64,000 nucleotides of DNA from Herbaspirillum sp. ST 5-3 (lineage in GTDB: Bacteria; Pseudomonadota; Gammaproteobacteria; Burkholderiales; Burkholderiaceae_D): positions 1-64,000 of the forward strand of contig NZ_STGI01000009.1 in the NCBI RefSeq assembly GCF_004804275.1, written 5' to 3'. The stretch's first letter is position 1. Each line of letters opens with the position of its first letter. A program made the translations under genes and the position numbers. Below, one piece after another: positions 18,731 through 27,413 of the stretch. The notes under the pieces are model-generated. The model saw only the letters and a list, made by a program, of their open reading frames with translations. It had not been told where the DNA came from and made no database searches.

Positions 18731-18801
18731 AGGTGTAACAAATGACACCTTGACCTCAATTAAGTTTCCCGCCGCATCAGAAATTGTTCACAAATTGTTA
18801 C
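18731..18801. promoter_or_regulatory. Candidate operator region of the HTH regulator gene
   Basis: AGGTGT (18731-18736) and ACACCT (18745-18750) form a 6-bp inverted repeat 37 bp upstream of the HTH start. GTAACAA at 18735 recurs inverted as TTGTTAC at 18795-18801, next to a direct repeat of AAATTGTT. Such paired motifs suggest regulator binding. The remainder up to 19205 holds no credible gene, only the leader of the csbD-like gene. Confidence 0.35.
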
Positions 18802-19205
18802 GATAGCCCTAGTCGAGGCCGGATTTCCGCCGAGCCAAGCCGTGTGTTGGCTTGCAGCAAGCATCGCTTGAGCTCTGCCACGGCGTGTCTGCCTCCCTGA
18901 TCCGGCGAATTCTTCCCGGCGTCTTCCGCCGATGAAACTTGCCAGCCATGTTGTCTATCCATCATGCAAAGCAATAGTGGGCTGTTATTTGCGGCCTATC
19001 AACTTCCCGGTTCGTTCACTTTGCGCAACTCCGACTCTTTGCATCGCGCTGTATTGTTTTCAAAGCCGCTTGGAACATTTACAAGAAAGCATTGCCAAAA
19101 CGTCGTGACCTCCATCTTTTAGCGCGCCCAGTCACGGGCACAGGATTTGCACCTCCCCTCGCAGCACCAAAGAAGCATTCTTTACTTGTGAAAAAGGAGA
19201 TTGTC

Positions 19206-19406
19206 ATGAATTGGGATACCGTTGCAGGCAACTGGACACAGTTCAAAGGCAAGTTGAAAGAGCGCTGGGGCAAGCTGACCGACGATGAACTGGACGTGAT
19301 CAACGGACAGCGCGATCAGCTCGTCGGAAAAATCCAGGAGGCATACGGCATCGGCAAGGATGAGGCCGAGCAGCAAATCCAGGGATTCGAGCGCACCCTG
19401 CACTGA
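19206..19406 (+). CDS. CsbD family stress protein
   Basis: 66-residue soluble protein with the CsbD signature (NWDTVAGNWTQFKGKLKERWGKLTDDELDVI), a family strongly induced by general stress in many bacteria but of unknown biochemical role. AAGGAG lies 6 nt before the ATG at 19206. It opens a plus-strand run of small stress-type genes. Confidence 0.93.
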   Translation: MNWDTVAGNWTQFKGKLKERWGKLTDDELDVINGQRDQLVGKIQEAYGIGKDEAEQQIQGFERTLH

Positions 19407-19601
19407 GCATTGCACGCATCGGTTCTGATGCGCGCGCCATGACGCTTCCCCTCACCCTGTAGCAAACCGACGATGCATGCATTCTTGCCTGTGCACTGGC
19501 AGGTGCTTCCAACGCATTGCACACCGCCCGGTCTTCCATCAATCCGGCCAATCAGGATTGGCGGGCTCGCAACCCGCCTCCCACCGACAAGGACCAGCAA
19601 T

Positions 19602-19865
19602 ATGGGATTCGATGAAAAGGACACCGTGGTGATCTGCGTTTCGCCGGGCATCAAAGGTAAGTGGGATGTGTCGGAAAAGGGTTTCGAAGAGCCACTCGCG
19701 TCATTTGATGATAAGGAGGATGCCTATGCGTATGCCACGGAATTGATGAAATCAAAGGAAAACGCCACCGTTCTGGTCGAAGACGAGGATGGCTTCTCGC
19801 TGCTCCCGATACAGGGACAGGGCAGCGATGCCGGAGACGAATTGAACCGGCCGGGCGATGGTTGA
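19602..19865 (+). CDS. Small DUF2188-like protein
   Basis: 87-residue acidic protein. The layout VSPGIKGKWDVSEKG..., FDDKEDAYAYATELMKSK and VLVEDEDG resembles the DUF2188 arrangement of two strands, a helix and a final strand with a DG turn. AAGGA precedes the ATG at 19602; the longer frame back to 19473 is not supported. Function unknown; the stress cluster context suggests general stress. Confidence 0.65.
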   Translation: MGFDEKDTVVICVSPGIKGKWDVSEKGFEEPLASFDDKEDAYAYATELMKSKENATVLVEDEDGFSLLPIQGQGSDAGDELNRPGDG

Positions 19866-20114
19866 TCGCACAGCGCACGTTCCTTGCATTGGGTAGATCC
19901 GGTGGCTTCATGTGTGTAATGGCTCATTCGCTCCGGCACTACTCGAGGCAGCGTGGCCGGGACAGTAACGTGGTGGTCAGGCGGGAGATGCTGTGGCATT
20001 CGGGGCTGAAGAAACGAATCGCAGCGAATCGCGCGGACAAGTCGGGGATGAACCATTCCATACGCAGCCATGTCTATGAAATAGCCAGTCTGTCAACTTA
20101 CTTAGGAGGTAAAA

Positions 20115-20384
20115 ATGAATTTCATTATCTGGATCGTCGTCGGCGGTATTCTCGGGTGGCTCGCCAGCCTGGTGATGCGTACGGATGCGCAACAGGGCTT
20201 GTTGCTCAACATCGTGGTCGGTATCGTCGGAGCGTTGCTTGGCGGTTGGCTGCTTGCGCCGCTATTCGGCACCGGCACCATCAATCAGAATGACTTCAGC
20301 ATTTCATCGTTGCTGGTATCGTTCCTCGGCGCCGTTGTCTTGCTTGCCGTCGTCAATCTACTGCGTCGCGGCACGCCGCGCTGA
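20115..20384 (+). CDS. GlsB/YeaQ/YmgE family stress response membrane protein
   Basis: 89-residue inner-membrane protein with three hydrophobic segments (about 2-20, 29-48, 58-80). The family pattern GGILGWLASLVMRTDAQQGLLLNIVVGIVGALLGG spans glycine-rich helices. An excellent RBS (TAGGAGG) lies 6 nt before the ATG. The family is called transglycosylase-associated but has no proven enzyme activity. Confidence 0.92.
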   Translation: MNFIIWIVVGGILGWLASLVMRTDAQQGLLLNIVVGIVGALLGGWLLAPLFGTGTINQNDFSISSLLVSFLGAVVLLAVVNLLRRGTPR

Positions 20385-20605
20385 CGGATCGGCTGCATGA
20401 GCCTGGTTGGGTGTCGAATCTACAGTGCAGGACTTCATCCCTGCTGGAGTCCTGCACTACGACACCTGCTCCCCTCCTGAAATTTCCCGCCTGCTCCCCT
20501 CCAGCCACGCAACCGCGCTGCAACAGCTTCTTGCCGGTATCAATAATCCGCGCGGATCTCTACAATGAATCCCCTGGGTTGATCAACTTGTCGTGGAGCG
20601 ATGGC

Positions 20606-20911
20606 ATGCATTATTTTCTGTTCTATGAAGTCAGCGACGATTATCTCGAACGCCGAGGTACGTTCCGCGCGGAGCACTTGAAGCTCGCCTGGCAGGCACA
20701 TGAACGCGGCGAACTGGTTCTCGCCGGCGCACTGGCCGATCCGGTGGATACCGGAGTCCTGCTGTTTAAAAGCGACTCGGCGGAGGCGGTCGAGCGATTC
20801 GCTGCAGCCGATCCTTATGTGCAACATGGCTTGGTGAAGCGATGGTCGATACGGCCCTGGACGACAGTCGTCGGCGACGACGCAACCACGCCGGTAAGAC
20901 CAGACGCCTGA
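20606..20911 (+). CDS. YCII-related (YciI-like) protein
   Basis: 101-residue dimeric alpha/beta-barrel protein of the YCII family. It begins MHYFLFYEV and has the family's conserved R/H pair region (RAEHLKLAWQAHERGELVLAGAL) and ADPYVQHGLVKRWSIRPW. YciI-like proteins are suspected small enzymes with an Asp-His centre. GGAG lies 7 nt before the ATG at 20606. Confidence 0.88.
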   Translation: MHYFLFYEVSDDYLERRGTFRAEHLKLAWQAHERGELVLAGALADPVDTGVLLFKSDSAEAVERFAAADPYVQHGLVKRWSIRPWTTVVGDDATTPVRPDA

Positions 20912-20954
20912 TCGATTCGTCAGCCAGGCACTCTCTGCTTGCTGACCAGGCTGC

Positions 20955-21173
20955 TCAGACCGAGTCGTCCTTTTTCAGCCCGGCGTCGTCCGGAGGACAG
21001 TCGGGCTGCGCTGGAGGCTGTGCCGCGTTGTGCTGCATTCGGCGGTCCGGCGTATCGCGTTGGGTGGCCCGTCTCTCGGCCATGCGCCGCTCCCTGAACT
21101 TGTTCAGGTCGTAACTTGCCGCCTCAAAAAGGTTCTCCGGTCTTGTCGTCATGCGTTGTCCAGAATTGTTCAT
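20955..21173 (-). CDS. Hypothetical small charged protein
   Basis: About 72 residues, not recognised. It has a central basic/acidic helix (ASYDLNKFRERRMAERRATQRD) and a Pro/Gln/Asp-rich tail. No strong ribosome-binding site is visible, and starts at 21173, 21152 or 21218 are possible. It lies opposite its neighbours between the YCII and YflT-like genes. It may be real because the region is otherwise empty. Confidence 0.35.
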   Translation of the reverse strand: MNNSGQRMTTRPENLFEAASYDLNKFRERRMAERRATQRDTPDRRMQHNAAQPPAQPDCPPDDAGLKKDDSV

Positions 21174-21382
21174 GTGGAGAGAAATCTGGCGCAAGTGTAG
21201 GCCGTTCAAGGCGGGCAAGCTTGATCTGCCGCAAACATCCTTTCCGTGCGTCAGCTCGCCCGACGGAAATGGGCGAGGCGCTCAAGGCACTTATCCATTT
21301 TGCCTGGGTCACATTGACTGGCTGTGCCCGTCTGGCTTGATTGGCCGGCATTCAGAAGGTTGGCGGAAGTATGGAGATCGAC

Positions 21383-21763
21383 ATGGCAAATACGCTCATC
21401 AGGGTATTCGACAGCTTCTCGAACGCCGAAAACGCACGGAACCAGTTGCTTGATGCCGGCTTCAGCGCCGACAGCGTGCAGCTCGTTTCCCGGGACGACG
21501 AAGCGGGCGCGATGCGGGGTAATTTCTCGGTAGGCAATGCACCTTCGACGCGCGGCGGCATCAGCGGATTGTTTTCCGCATCCTCCACCACGCCCAACGA
21601 CAGCTTCGACCAGACCTACGCGCGCGACTACGCCAACCCGGAAAAGTACAGCAACTACCTGCTGACTGTCGATGCCACCGACGACGAGCAGCAGGCGCGC
21701 GCCGCCGATATCATGCGGCGCTTCGGTGCGTCCGAAATCCAGGACCGCAAGCCGGGACGCTAA
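21383..21763 (+). CDS. YflT/general-stress-protein-17M-like protein
   Basis: 126-residue soluble protein. The N-terminal LIRVFDSFSNAENARNQLLDAGFSADSVQLVSRDDEAG matches the GSP17M/YflT pattern of an alpha-beta unit that places a residue pair after 'AGF'. A glycine/serine linker and a second beta-alpha unit (YSNYLLTVDATDDEQQARAADIMRRFGA) follow. GGAG lies 6 nt before the ATG at 21383. Its stop overlaps the converging ndh stop by 4 bp. Confidence 0.75.
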   Translation: MANTLIRVFDSFSNAENARNQLLDAGFSADSVQLVSRDDEAGAMRGNFSVGNAPSTRGGISGLFSASSTTPNDSFDQTYARDYANPEKYSNYLLTVDATDDEQQARAADIMRRFGASEIQDRKPGR

Positions 21764-23058
21764 TGGAGCTTGACCGGCGGGGTCAGCTTGGCGCGGATCC
21801 AGTGCGCAAGCGTCTGCGCCGCCATCCGGATGAAGCCATGCAGCGCCATGACATGCCTCTGGTACATCAGGCTGTACAGCACACGCGCGGACCATCCTCC
21901 GACCAGCATTTCTCGCCCCCTCAGACCGCCGATCAGGACACCGACTGCGGCAAATGGCCCAAGCGATACAAGCGATCCATAATCCCGGTACTGAAAGCCG
22001 GGCAGTATGCCGTCCTGCTGCCGCGACAGCACCTCGGCGAGGAACACCGCCTGCTGGTGCGCAACCTGCGCGCGTGGCGGCAGCGCCGTGCCGTTGACCG
22101 GGCACACATAGCTGGAACAGTCGCCAAGCGCAAACACCTTCGGATCGCCGACCGTCTGCAGACTGGGACTCACCGAGATCTGCTTCAGCCGGTTGACCGG
22201 CAGCCGGAGCGACAAGCACAGGTCGGGCGCTTCCACGCCAGCCGCCCACAGCGTGATATCGGACGCATGCCGGACACCGGCCGTGTCATGCACCGCATCG
22301 GCATCGACGCGCGCCACCGTCGTTGACGTACACACTTCGATACCCAGCGCGCGCAAATACCTTGCCGCCCTCTTCGACAGCCGCGGGTTGAGTTGCGGCA
22401 GCAAGCGATCGCCTCGTTCGATGATACGTATGCGCACATCCTGCGCCGGATCAAGCGAATGCACCTTGTATTGGGCCAACGTGCGCACTGTGTGGCACAA
22501 CTCCGCCGCCAATTCGATACCGGTAGCACCGCCACCGACGATCACGATATTCACGCTTGCATGCGCACCTTCCATTCCGCGGCTGCTGGCTTGCATGCAG
22601 CTTGCCAGAAAACGCCGGCGGAACAATTCCGCGTCGTGCACGCTATCGAGCGTGAGCGAATGCTCGGCGGCACCCGGGATGCCGAAGAAATTGGTAATGG
22701 CGCCGCAGGCAAGTACCAGCCTGTCGTAGCGCAAGCTGCGCTGCGGCAGCACTTGCATGCCATCATCGGCATGGTATGCGCCGATCTCGATGGTGCGCGT
22801 GCCGCGGTCCACGCGCTGCACTTCGCCGTGTATGAACTCGAACCCATGCTCCGCGGCCTGCGCGGAATATTCGACCTGATGCACTTGCGGATCAAGCTTG
22901 CCGGACGCCACGGTATGCAGCAGCGGTTTCCAGAAATGCGTCGGCCAACGGTCCACCAGAACGATCCTGGCCCGCGCGCTCCTGCCGACACTGTCGCCCA
23001 GACGGGTAGCAAGCTCAAGTCCGCCCGCGCCTCCTCCCACGATGACAATAGTTTCCAT
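21760..23058 (-). CDS. ndh: Type II NADH dehydrogenase (NDH-2)
   Basis: Membrane-associated FAD protein of 432 residues that passes electrons from NADH to quinone without pumping protons. Two Rossmann dinucleotide folds are visible: FAD (IVIVGGGAGGLELATRLG, about 4-21) and NADH (IVIVGGGATGIELAAELC, about 170-187). FALGDCSSY is the FAD-contact motif. The C-terminal ~70 residues (SLMYQRHVMALHG...) carry the amphipathic membrane anchor. Together with the bd oxidase of this window it could form a non-pumping respiratory branch. Confidence 0.92.
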   Translation of the reverse strand: METIVIVGGGAGGLELATRLGDSVGRSARARIVLVDRWPTHFWKPLLHTVASGKLDPQVHQVEYSAQAAEHGFEFIHGEVQRVDRGTRTIEIGAYHADDGMQVLPQRSLRYDRLVLACGAITNFFGIPGAAEHSLTLDSVHDAELFRRRFLASCMQASSRGMEGAHASVNIVIVGGGATGIELAAELCHTVRTLAQYKVHSLDPAQDVRIRIIERGDRLLPQLNPRLSKRAARYLRALGIEVCTSTTVARVDADAVHDTAGVRHASDITLWAAGVEAPDLCLSLRLPVNRLKQISVSPSLQTVGDPKVFALGDCSSYVCPVNGTALPPRAQVAHQQAVFLAEVLSRQQDGILPGFQYRDYGSLVSLGPFAAVGVLIGGLRGREMLVGGWSARVLYSLMYQRHVMALHGFIRMAAQTLAHWIRAKLTPPVKLH

Positions 23059-23231
23059 TTCGCGCCTCCAGACTGATTGAAAATTCGGGTCATGACGACC
23101 TCGGCGTCGTGACTGTTTGCTAGCCGTCGCGAGCCCTCCTTGCTCGATGCAAGGAGCGCGCGCGCGTGATCGGAACGCCGGGCACCGCCGGCCCCGGCAT
23201 CGGACTGCACAGCAGGAGTTTGATCAGCCTG

Positions 23232-24026
23232 TCAGGCGGCCAGCTGGACCGGCACCGCCGGCTTGAAGGTGGCTGGGTTCACCCGGCGTCCATGACGCAA
23301 GGCACGCAAGGTATCGAAGTCGACGCAGGGCCCGCCACCTGACTGGGCCGGGTTTCCCGGCTTGATCCAGTGGCGCAATTCCTGCCATTGCGGACACCAC
23401 ACGTCCGCGCCGGAGATGCGCGCGATATCCTTCTCATACGGCCCGACCGCCATGGCCCAGATGCCCGCGCATTGCGCCGCACGCAGGCCGGGCGCGCCGG
23501 CATCGATGGCAATGCAAGCTTCCGCATCGACGCCCACGGTGCGCAATACCAGCTGGCACGGGCCATTGTCGCTTGAGCCGTTCAGATCGACGCCGCTGAC
23601 CACGGCGGCAAACATGTTGGTTACCGCATTACCGAACGCGCGGTCCAGTAGCGCCGTGGCCGTTTGTGCCGGCATGTCGGTGACGACTGCCAGCTTGCAT
23701 CCGCGCTGCAGCGCGTCCTCCATCAATGCGGCGCATGCGGAATTCAGCTCGGGTCGGCGCGCCAGCACGGCGTCGCGAAACAGCATGTTCTTTTCCTGCA
23801 TCAGGCGAACCGCTTCCTTGCCCGCAACCGGCAGGCCCAGCTTGTCGATCAAGGCAGCTACCGCATTGGTCGCCCCCCAGATCCTGCTAGCCTGACGCAG
23901 TTGCGCCATGGACCAGCGCAAGCCCAGCCCGCAGCGCGCAAAGGCTTCGTTGCACGCGTCCAGATGCGCCGCCTCGGTTTCAAGGATGACGCCGTCCAGC
24001 CCGAGGATGAGTGCTTCGATTCCCAT
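23232..24026 (-). CDS. HAD-superfamily protein, CbbY/Gph-like, catalytic residues lost
   Basis: 264-residue HAD fold with a CbbY/Gph-like cap region. The HAD motif I (normally hhhDxDGxxxDTE) reads LILGLDGVILETE: the nucleophile Asp is Gly (codon GGG). Motif II threonine is present (AVVTD). The motif III lysine is absent (NGSSDNGPC) and motif IV has only one acid (IAIDAGAPG). The phosphatase reaction is therefore probably impossible; a regulatory or binding role is inferred. It is divergent from a CbbR-like LysR gene, but no Calvin-cycle genes are present. The start at 24026 (MGIEAL) is favoured over one at 24089. Confidence 0.75.
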   Translation of the reverse strand: MGIEALILGLDGVILETEAAHLDACNEAFARCGLGLRWSMAQLRQASRIWGATNAVAALIDKLGLPVAGKEAVRLMQEKNMLFRDAVLARRPELNSACAALMEDALQRGCKLAVVTDMPAQTATALLDRAFGNAVTNMFAAVVSGVDLNGSSDNGPCQLVLRTVGVDAEACIAIDAGAPGLRAAQCAGIWAMAVGPYEKDIARISGADVWCPQWQELRHWIKPGNPAQSGGGPCVDFDTLRALRHGRRVNPATFKPAVPVQLAA

Positions 24027-24121
24027 GTCAATTCGCCCGAATAAGTGATGCGCAAAGCAGCCTGAAAGCGATGCGCCAATATTGATCAATTCACTGTTAA
24101 TATAAGCGCAAGCTATTGAAA

Positions 24122-24139
24122 AGAAAAATTAATTTTTCT
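24122..24139. promoter_or_regulatory. 18-bp perfect palindrome upstream of the LysR gene
   Basis: AGAAAAATTAATTTTTCT is a perfect palindrome ending 23 bp before the LysR start, in an AT-rich divergent promoter region. LysR regulators commonly autoregulate from such sites, so this is a candidate operator. A weak promoter-like TTGAAA lies just 5' of it. Confidence 0.4.
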
Positions 24140-24162
24140 AGTTATTTAATAAGGCAACACTT

Positions 24163-25125
24163 ATGCATCACGCCAGTTTCAAGCAGTTGCAGGCCTTGCT
24201 CCTGGTGGCGCGCCATGAAAGCGTTTCACGCGCCGCGGAGGCATTGCACGTGACGCAACCTGCCGTATCGCTGCAATTGCGCATGCTGGAGGAAGCCGCC
24301 GGCACGCCCTTGACGCGCAAGGTCGGACGCGGCATCCAGCTGACAGCCGCGGGCGAAGTCATGGTTGAATTTGCGGAGCGCATCCTGCGCCTGTGGGAAG
24401 AAGCCACGGACGAGGTCGCCGCGCTCAAGGGCGTCATCAGCGGCACCTTGCGCATCGGCGCGATTACCACCGCGGAATACCTGTTGCCGCCGATGCTGGT
24501 CCGCTTCACCACCGAAAGGCCCGACGTGCGCATCAAGCTGCAGGTGGGAAACCGCAATGAAATTGTGGCCATGCTGAGCAAGCATGAAATCGACCTCGCG
24601 ATCATGGGTACGCCGCCACGCGAACTGCGCACCAATGCCGCACGTTTTGCCCGTCACCCGATGGCATTCATTGCGAGCCCGGACCACCCGCTGATGAAAA
24701 AGAAGCTGGTATCGCTGGCCGACATCATGGACGCCAACCTGCTCGTCCGCGAGCGCGGTTCCGGCACGCGCACCACCATCGAACGCCTGTTCAAGGAGTC
24801 CGGCTATCCGCTACGCATCGGCTCGGAATTATCCAGCAATGAGGCAATCAAGCGCATGGTTGTCGCCAATCTGGGCGTGGCATTTCTCTCGGTGCATGCA
24901 TGCACGCTGGAGTTCGAAGCCGGGCTGGTGAAGATGCTCCCCATGGCGGAAAACCCGGTGGAAGCCGATTGGTATGTCATGCATCTCAGCGACCAGCATA
25001 TTCCCACCGTCGCCGCCGCATTCCAGGATTTTGTCATTGAAAACGGGCAGGAAGTCGTGCGCCGCCAGCTCGGTGCGTTTCTTCGTGAAACGGCGAAACT
25101 GCGACCTGCCAAAAAGGCGCGCTGA
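24163..25125 (+). CDS. LysR-family regulator, CbbR-like
   Basis: 320-residue LysR-type transcription factor. An N-terminal winged HTH (FKQLQALLLVARHESVSRAAEALHVTQPAVSLQLRMLE, residues 6-43) precedes a periplasmic-binding-like effector domain (GTLRIGAITTAEYLLPPML, about 92-295). The sequence is of the CbbR/CysB-related subgroup. Divergent to the HAD-like gene, which it may regulate. Confidence 0.9.
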   Translation: MHHASFKQLQALLLVARHESVSRAAEALHVTQPAVSLQLRMLEEAAGTPLTRKVGRGIQLTAAGEVMVEFAERILRLWEEATDEVAALKGVISGTLRIGAITTAEYLLPPMLVRFTTERPDVRIKLQVGNRNEIVAMLSKHEIDLAIMGTPPRELRTNAARFARHPMAFIASPDHPLMKKKLVSLADIMDANLLVRERGSGTRTTIERLFKESGYPLRIGSELSSNEAIKRMVVANLGVAFLSVHACTLEFEAGLVKMLPMAENPVEADWYVMHLSDQHIPTVAAAFQDFVIENGQEVVRRQLGAFLRETAKLRPAKKAR

Positions 25126-25145
25126 TAGCGGATGCTACGCGAGCT

Positions 25146-26582
25146 TCACGCGTCCACCGGCGAGCTTGATTCTTCCAGAGGCAAGGAAATCGTGATGCGC
25201 GTGCCTTGCAGGGCGTTCCCGGCCTTTTCGCTTTCGAGCGCAATGTGCCCGCCATGCAAAGAAACGATGGTCTTGATAATCACCGACCCCAGTCCAAGCG
25301 ATGCTCGCAAGTCGCCCTGACCCGCAAGCATGCGCCGGCTGCGGCGTTGCCCGAACGCTGCAATCGCCTCCGGGCTCATCCCCGGGCCGTCGTCCTCGAC
25401 AAGGATCTCGACAAAACCGGCCCGTGTCCTTGTTCTCACCCGCACCACCGAGCGCGCATGTTTGATTGCGTTTTCCAATAGGTTGCGGAACAGCCGCGCG
25501 ATCAGGTAAGCATCGCCAATGACCGTGCGCGATGCTGTTTTTTCCTGGCTAAGTGCGACATCAAAATCAATACCGCCAGCCGAACTCGATTCACCGCGCC
25601 CGCTGCTTCGCATGCTCTGGATCTCGTTGTTGACGACCGCATCGACATCGATCAGCTCCGCCGTATTCCGATAGCGCGGTTCGTCGATTTCCGCGATAAA
25701 GAACAAGTCGTCAACCAGTTTCCTGAAGTAGCCGAATTCGCTGGACACCACATTGAAGAATTCACGTCGCTCCGCATCTGACATGGCGTTGCCATGCGCG
25801 GCCAGTGTTTCGATCGCGGTCCGCAGGCTTGTCATCGGCGTGCGCAGGTCGTGTCCCAGTTCCTGTAACAGCTCGCGCCGTGCCCGCTCGGTGTCCTGAA
25901 GTCGCGTGACCAGGCGTCCGATCTCGTCAGCCATGCTGTTGAAGTCGTGCATCAGTCGGCCTATCGTATCGAGTCTGTCGACCTTGAATCGCGCAGCGAG
26001 ATCACCCGATTCGATGCGCGCGATGACCTGCTTGACTTCGCGCGAGCGGCCGCGCAGGTAAAGCAGCACGAGTGAAAGTCCGAGGAAAATCGCGCCGATC
26101 ACCGACACAACGAACAATATGCCAAGCGTCAGGAAAACGTGCCGCCCGGATTGCCCGGCGTTGCGCACAACGAGGTAAGTCGGTTCCGGAGCGTCGAGCC
26201 GCACAATGGCCGAAGCCGTCGTGCTGGAGAAGAAGCGTCCGCGCGTCAGGACATCATGCACCCGCGCCGGCCTGCCGAGTGCCAGAAGTTTTTGCGGCGG
26301 CGCAGCCGCGGTATTGCTGGCCAGGACCTGGCCGCTCGCGGACAAGACCCACACATCCAGCGCCAACGAAGGCGATTCGGAACGAAGGCTGTCGAGCCGG
26401 AGAATCGATGCCGGATACGGCGCTTCCTCGACGACACGGGCGATGAACAGATACATGCTGCGCTGGACATCGTCGCTTGCGTCGCCGGCGATCTCGCGAA
26501 TCAATCGTGCATAGAGCAGGCTCAGCAGCAGCGCAAACACGACGCTGATGGCAAGAAAGCGCAGCCAGAGCGAGCGATTCAT
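25146..26582 (-). CDS. HAMP-domain sensor histidine kinase
   Basis: 478-residue inner-membrane kinase. It has a transmembrane helix (about 8-26), a periplasmic sensor (about 30-165), a second helix (about 145-170), a HAMP domain (about 175-225), a dimerisation/phosphoacceptor domain with the H-box QELGHDLRTPMTSLR (histidine near 244) and an ATPase domain (N-box NLLENAIKHA, G1 DDGPGM, G2 LGLGSVIIKTIV). The gene is translationally coupled to its response regulator (4-bp overlap). The signal is unknown. Confidence 0.92.
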   Translation of the reverse strand: MNRSLWLRFLAISVVFALLLSLLYARLIREIAGDASDDVQRSMYLFIARVVEEAPYPASILRLDSLRSESPSLALDVWVLSASGQVLASNTAAAPPQKLLALGRPARVHDVLTRGRFFSSTTASAIVRLDAPEPTYLVVRNAGQSGRHVFLTLGILFVVSVIGAIFLGLSLVLLYLRGRSREVKQVIARIESGDLAARFKVDRLDTIGRLMHDFNSMADEIGRLVTRLQDTERARRELLQELGHDLRTPMTSLRTAIETLAAHGNAMSDAERREFFNVVSSEFGYFRKLVDDLFFIAEIDEPRYRNTAELIDVDAVVNNEIQSMRSSGRGESSSAGGIDFDVALSQEKTASRTVIGDAYLIARLFRNLLENAIKHARSVVRVRTRTRAGFVEILVEDDGPGMSPEAIAAFGQRRSRRMLAGQGDLRASLGLGSVIIKTIVSLHGGHIALESEKAGNALQGTRITISLPLEESSSPVDA

Positions 26583-27256
26583 TCTTTTTCGATCCGGTAG
26601 CCAACGCCGTACACGGCAACGATGCGCACCCTTGCCCCCGCATCGCGGAGCTTCTTGCGAAGATGGCTCAGGTGCGAATCGATCGTACGGTCATACATCG
26701 CGCCGCCATCGTCGAGCATATCGAGCATCTGCTCACGCGTGACGATGTCACCCTGCGCACGAACCAGCAGCAGCAGGATGTCGAATTCCTTCTTCCCCAG
26801 TTGCAGGGGCGTTTCAGCGGCAGTCGCGACGCGCCTCTGCAAGTCAATGGTGACCAGGCCAAAACCGGCGGCATCCCGTTGCCTGCGGCCGCGCGCCAGA
26901 AGGCGATTCATGCGTGCCGTCAATTCCCGCACGCCGTAGGGTTTGCGAACATAGTCGTCCGCGCCGCCTTCAATGCCAGCAGCGGCAGTCGATTCATCGG
27001 TACGCGCCGAAAGCATCAGGATGGGAATGCTCTCGTCCTGCGCGCGCAACTGCCGGCAAAGATCGATTCCATTCCCATCCGGCAGGCCCACATCAAGCAT
27101 CACCAGGTCAAACCGTCCGCCCGCGAGCGAACGCTCCGCGTCGCGTACGGTAGGCGCGACAGAAAGCTCAAATCCCTCATAGCGCAGGCTCATGGACAGC
27201 GTCCTGGCAATCAGTGGATCGTCTTCGACAAGCAGGACTAGGGTGGGTTGGTTCAT
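26579..27256 (-). CDS. OmpR-family response regulator
   Basis: 225-residue regulator. The receiver domain (about 4-118) has acidic pair VEDDPLI, phosphoacceptor in VMLDVGLPDGNG, T/S in MLSARTDES and lysine in VRKPYG. The C-terminal winged helix (about 130-222, ending TIDSHLSHLRKKL...VYGVGYRIEKE) is OmpR-type. Start at 27256 (MNQPTLVLLVEDD) is where receiver homology begins; the upstream frame is not conserved. It is divergent from the lipoprotein gene 158 bp away, a likely target. Confidence 0.92.
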   Translation of the reverse strand: MNQPTLVLLVEDDPLIARTLSMSLRYEGFELSVAPTVRDAERSLAGGRFDLVMLDVGLPDGNGIDLCRQLRAQDESIPILMLSARTDESTAAAGIEGGADDYVRKPYGVRELTARMNRLLARGRRQRDAAGFGLVTIDLQRRVATAAETPLQLGKKEFDILLLLVRAQGDIVTREQMLDMLDDGGAMYDRTIDSHLSHLRKKLRDAGARVRIVAVYGVGYRIEKE

Positions 27257-27413
27257 TGCTCGTTTCGAAAATCGGTTCGGGAAGCGGTTTGACGAACGCC
27301 ATCTTCCACAAAAATTACAGAATTGCGAAATAAAGTACACCACAGAGATTACACCAGAGGGCATGCGGGCAACCGCAACTTGCGGACCGTCAATTACCGA
27401 CAAAGGAAACAAT

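Noticed and set aside
23232-25125. A Calvin-cycle (cbb) operon
   Set aside because: Only a CbbR-like regulator and a HAD-fold protein are present; no RuBisCO, phosphoribulokinase or aldolase gene is seen.
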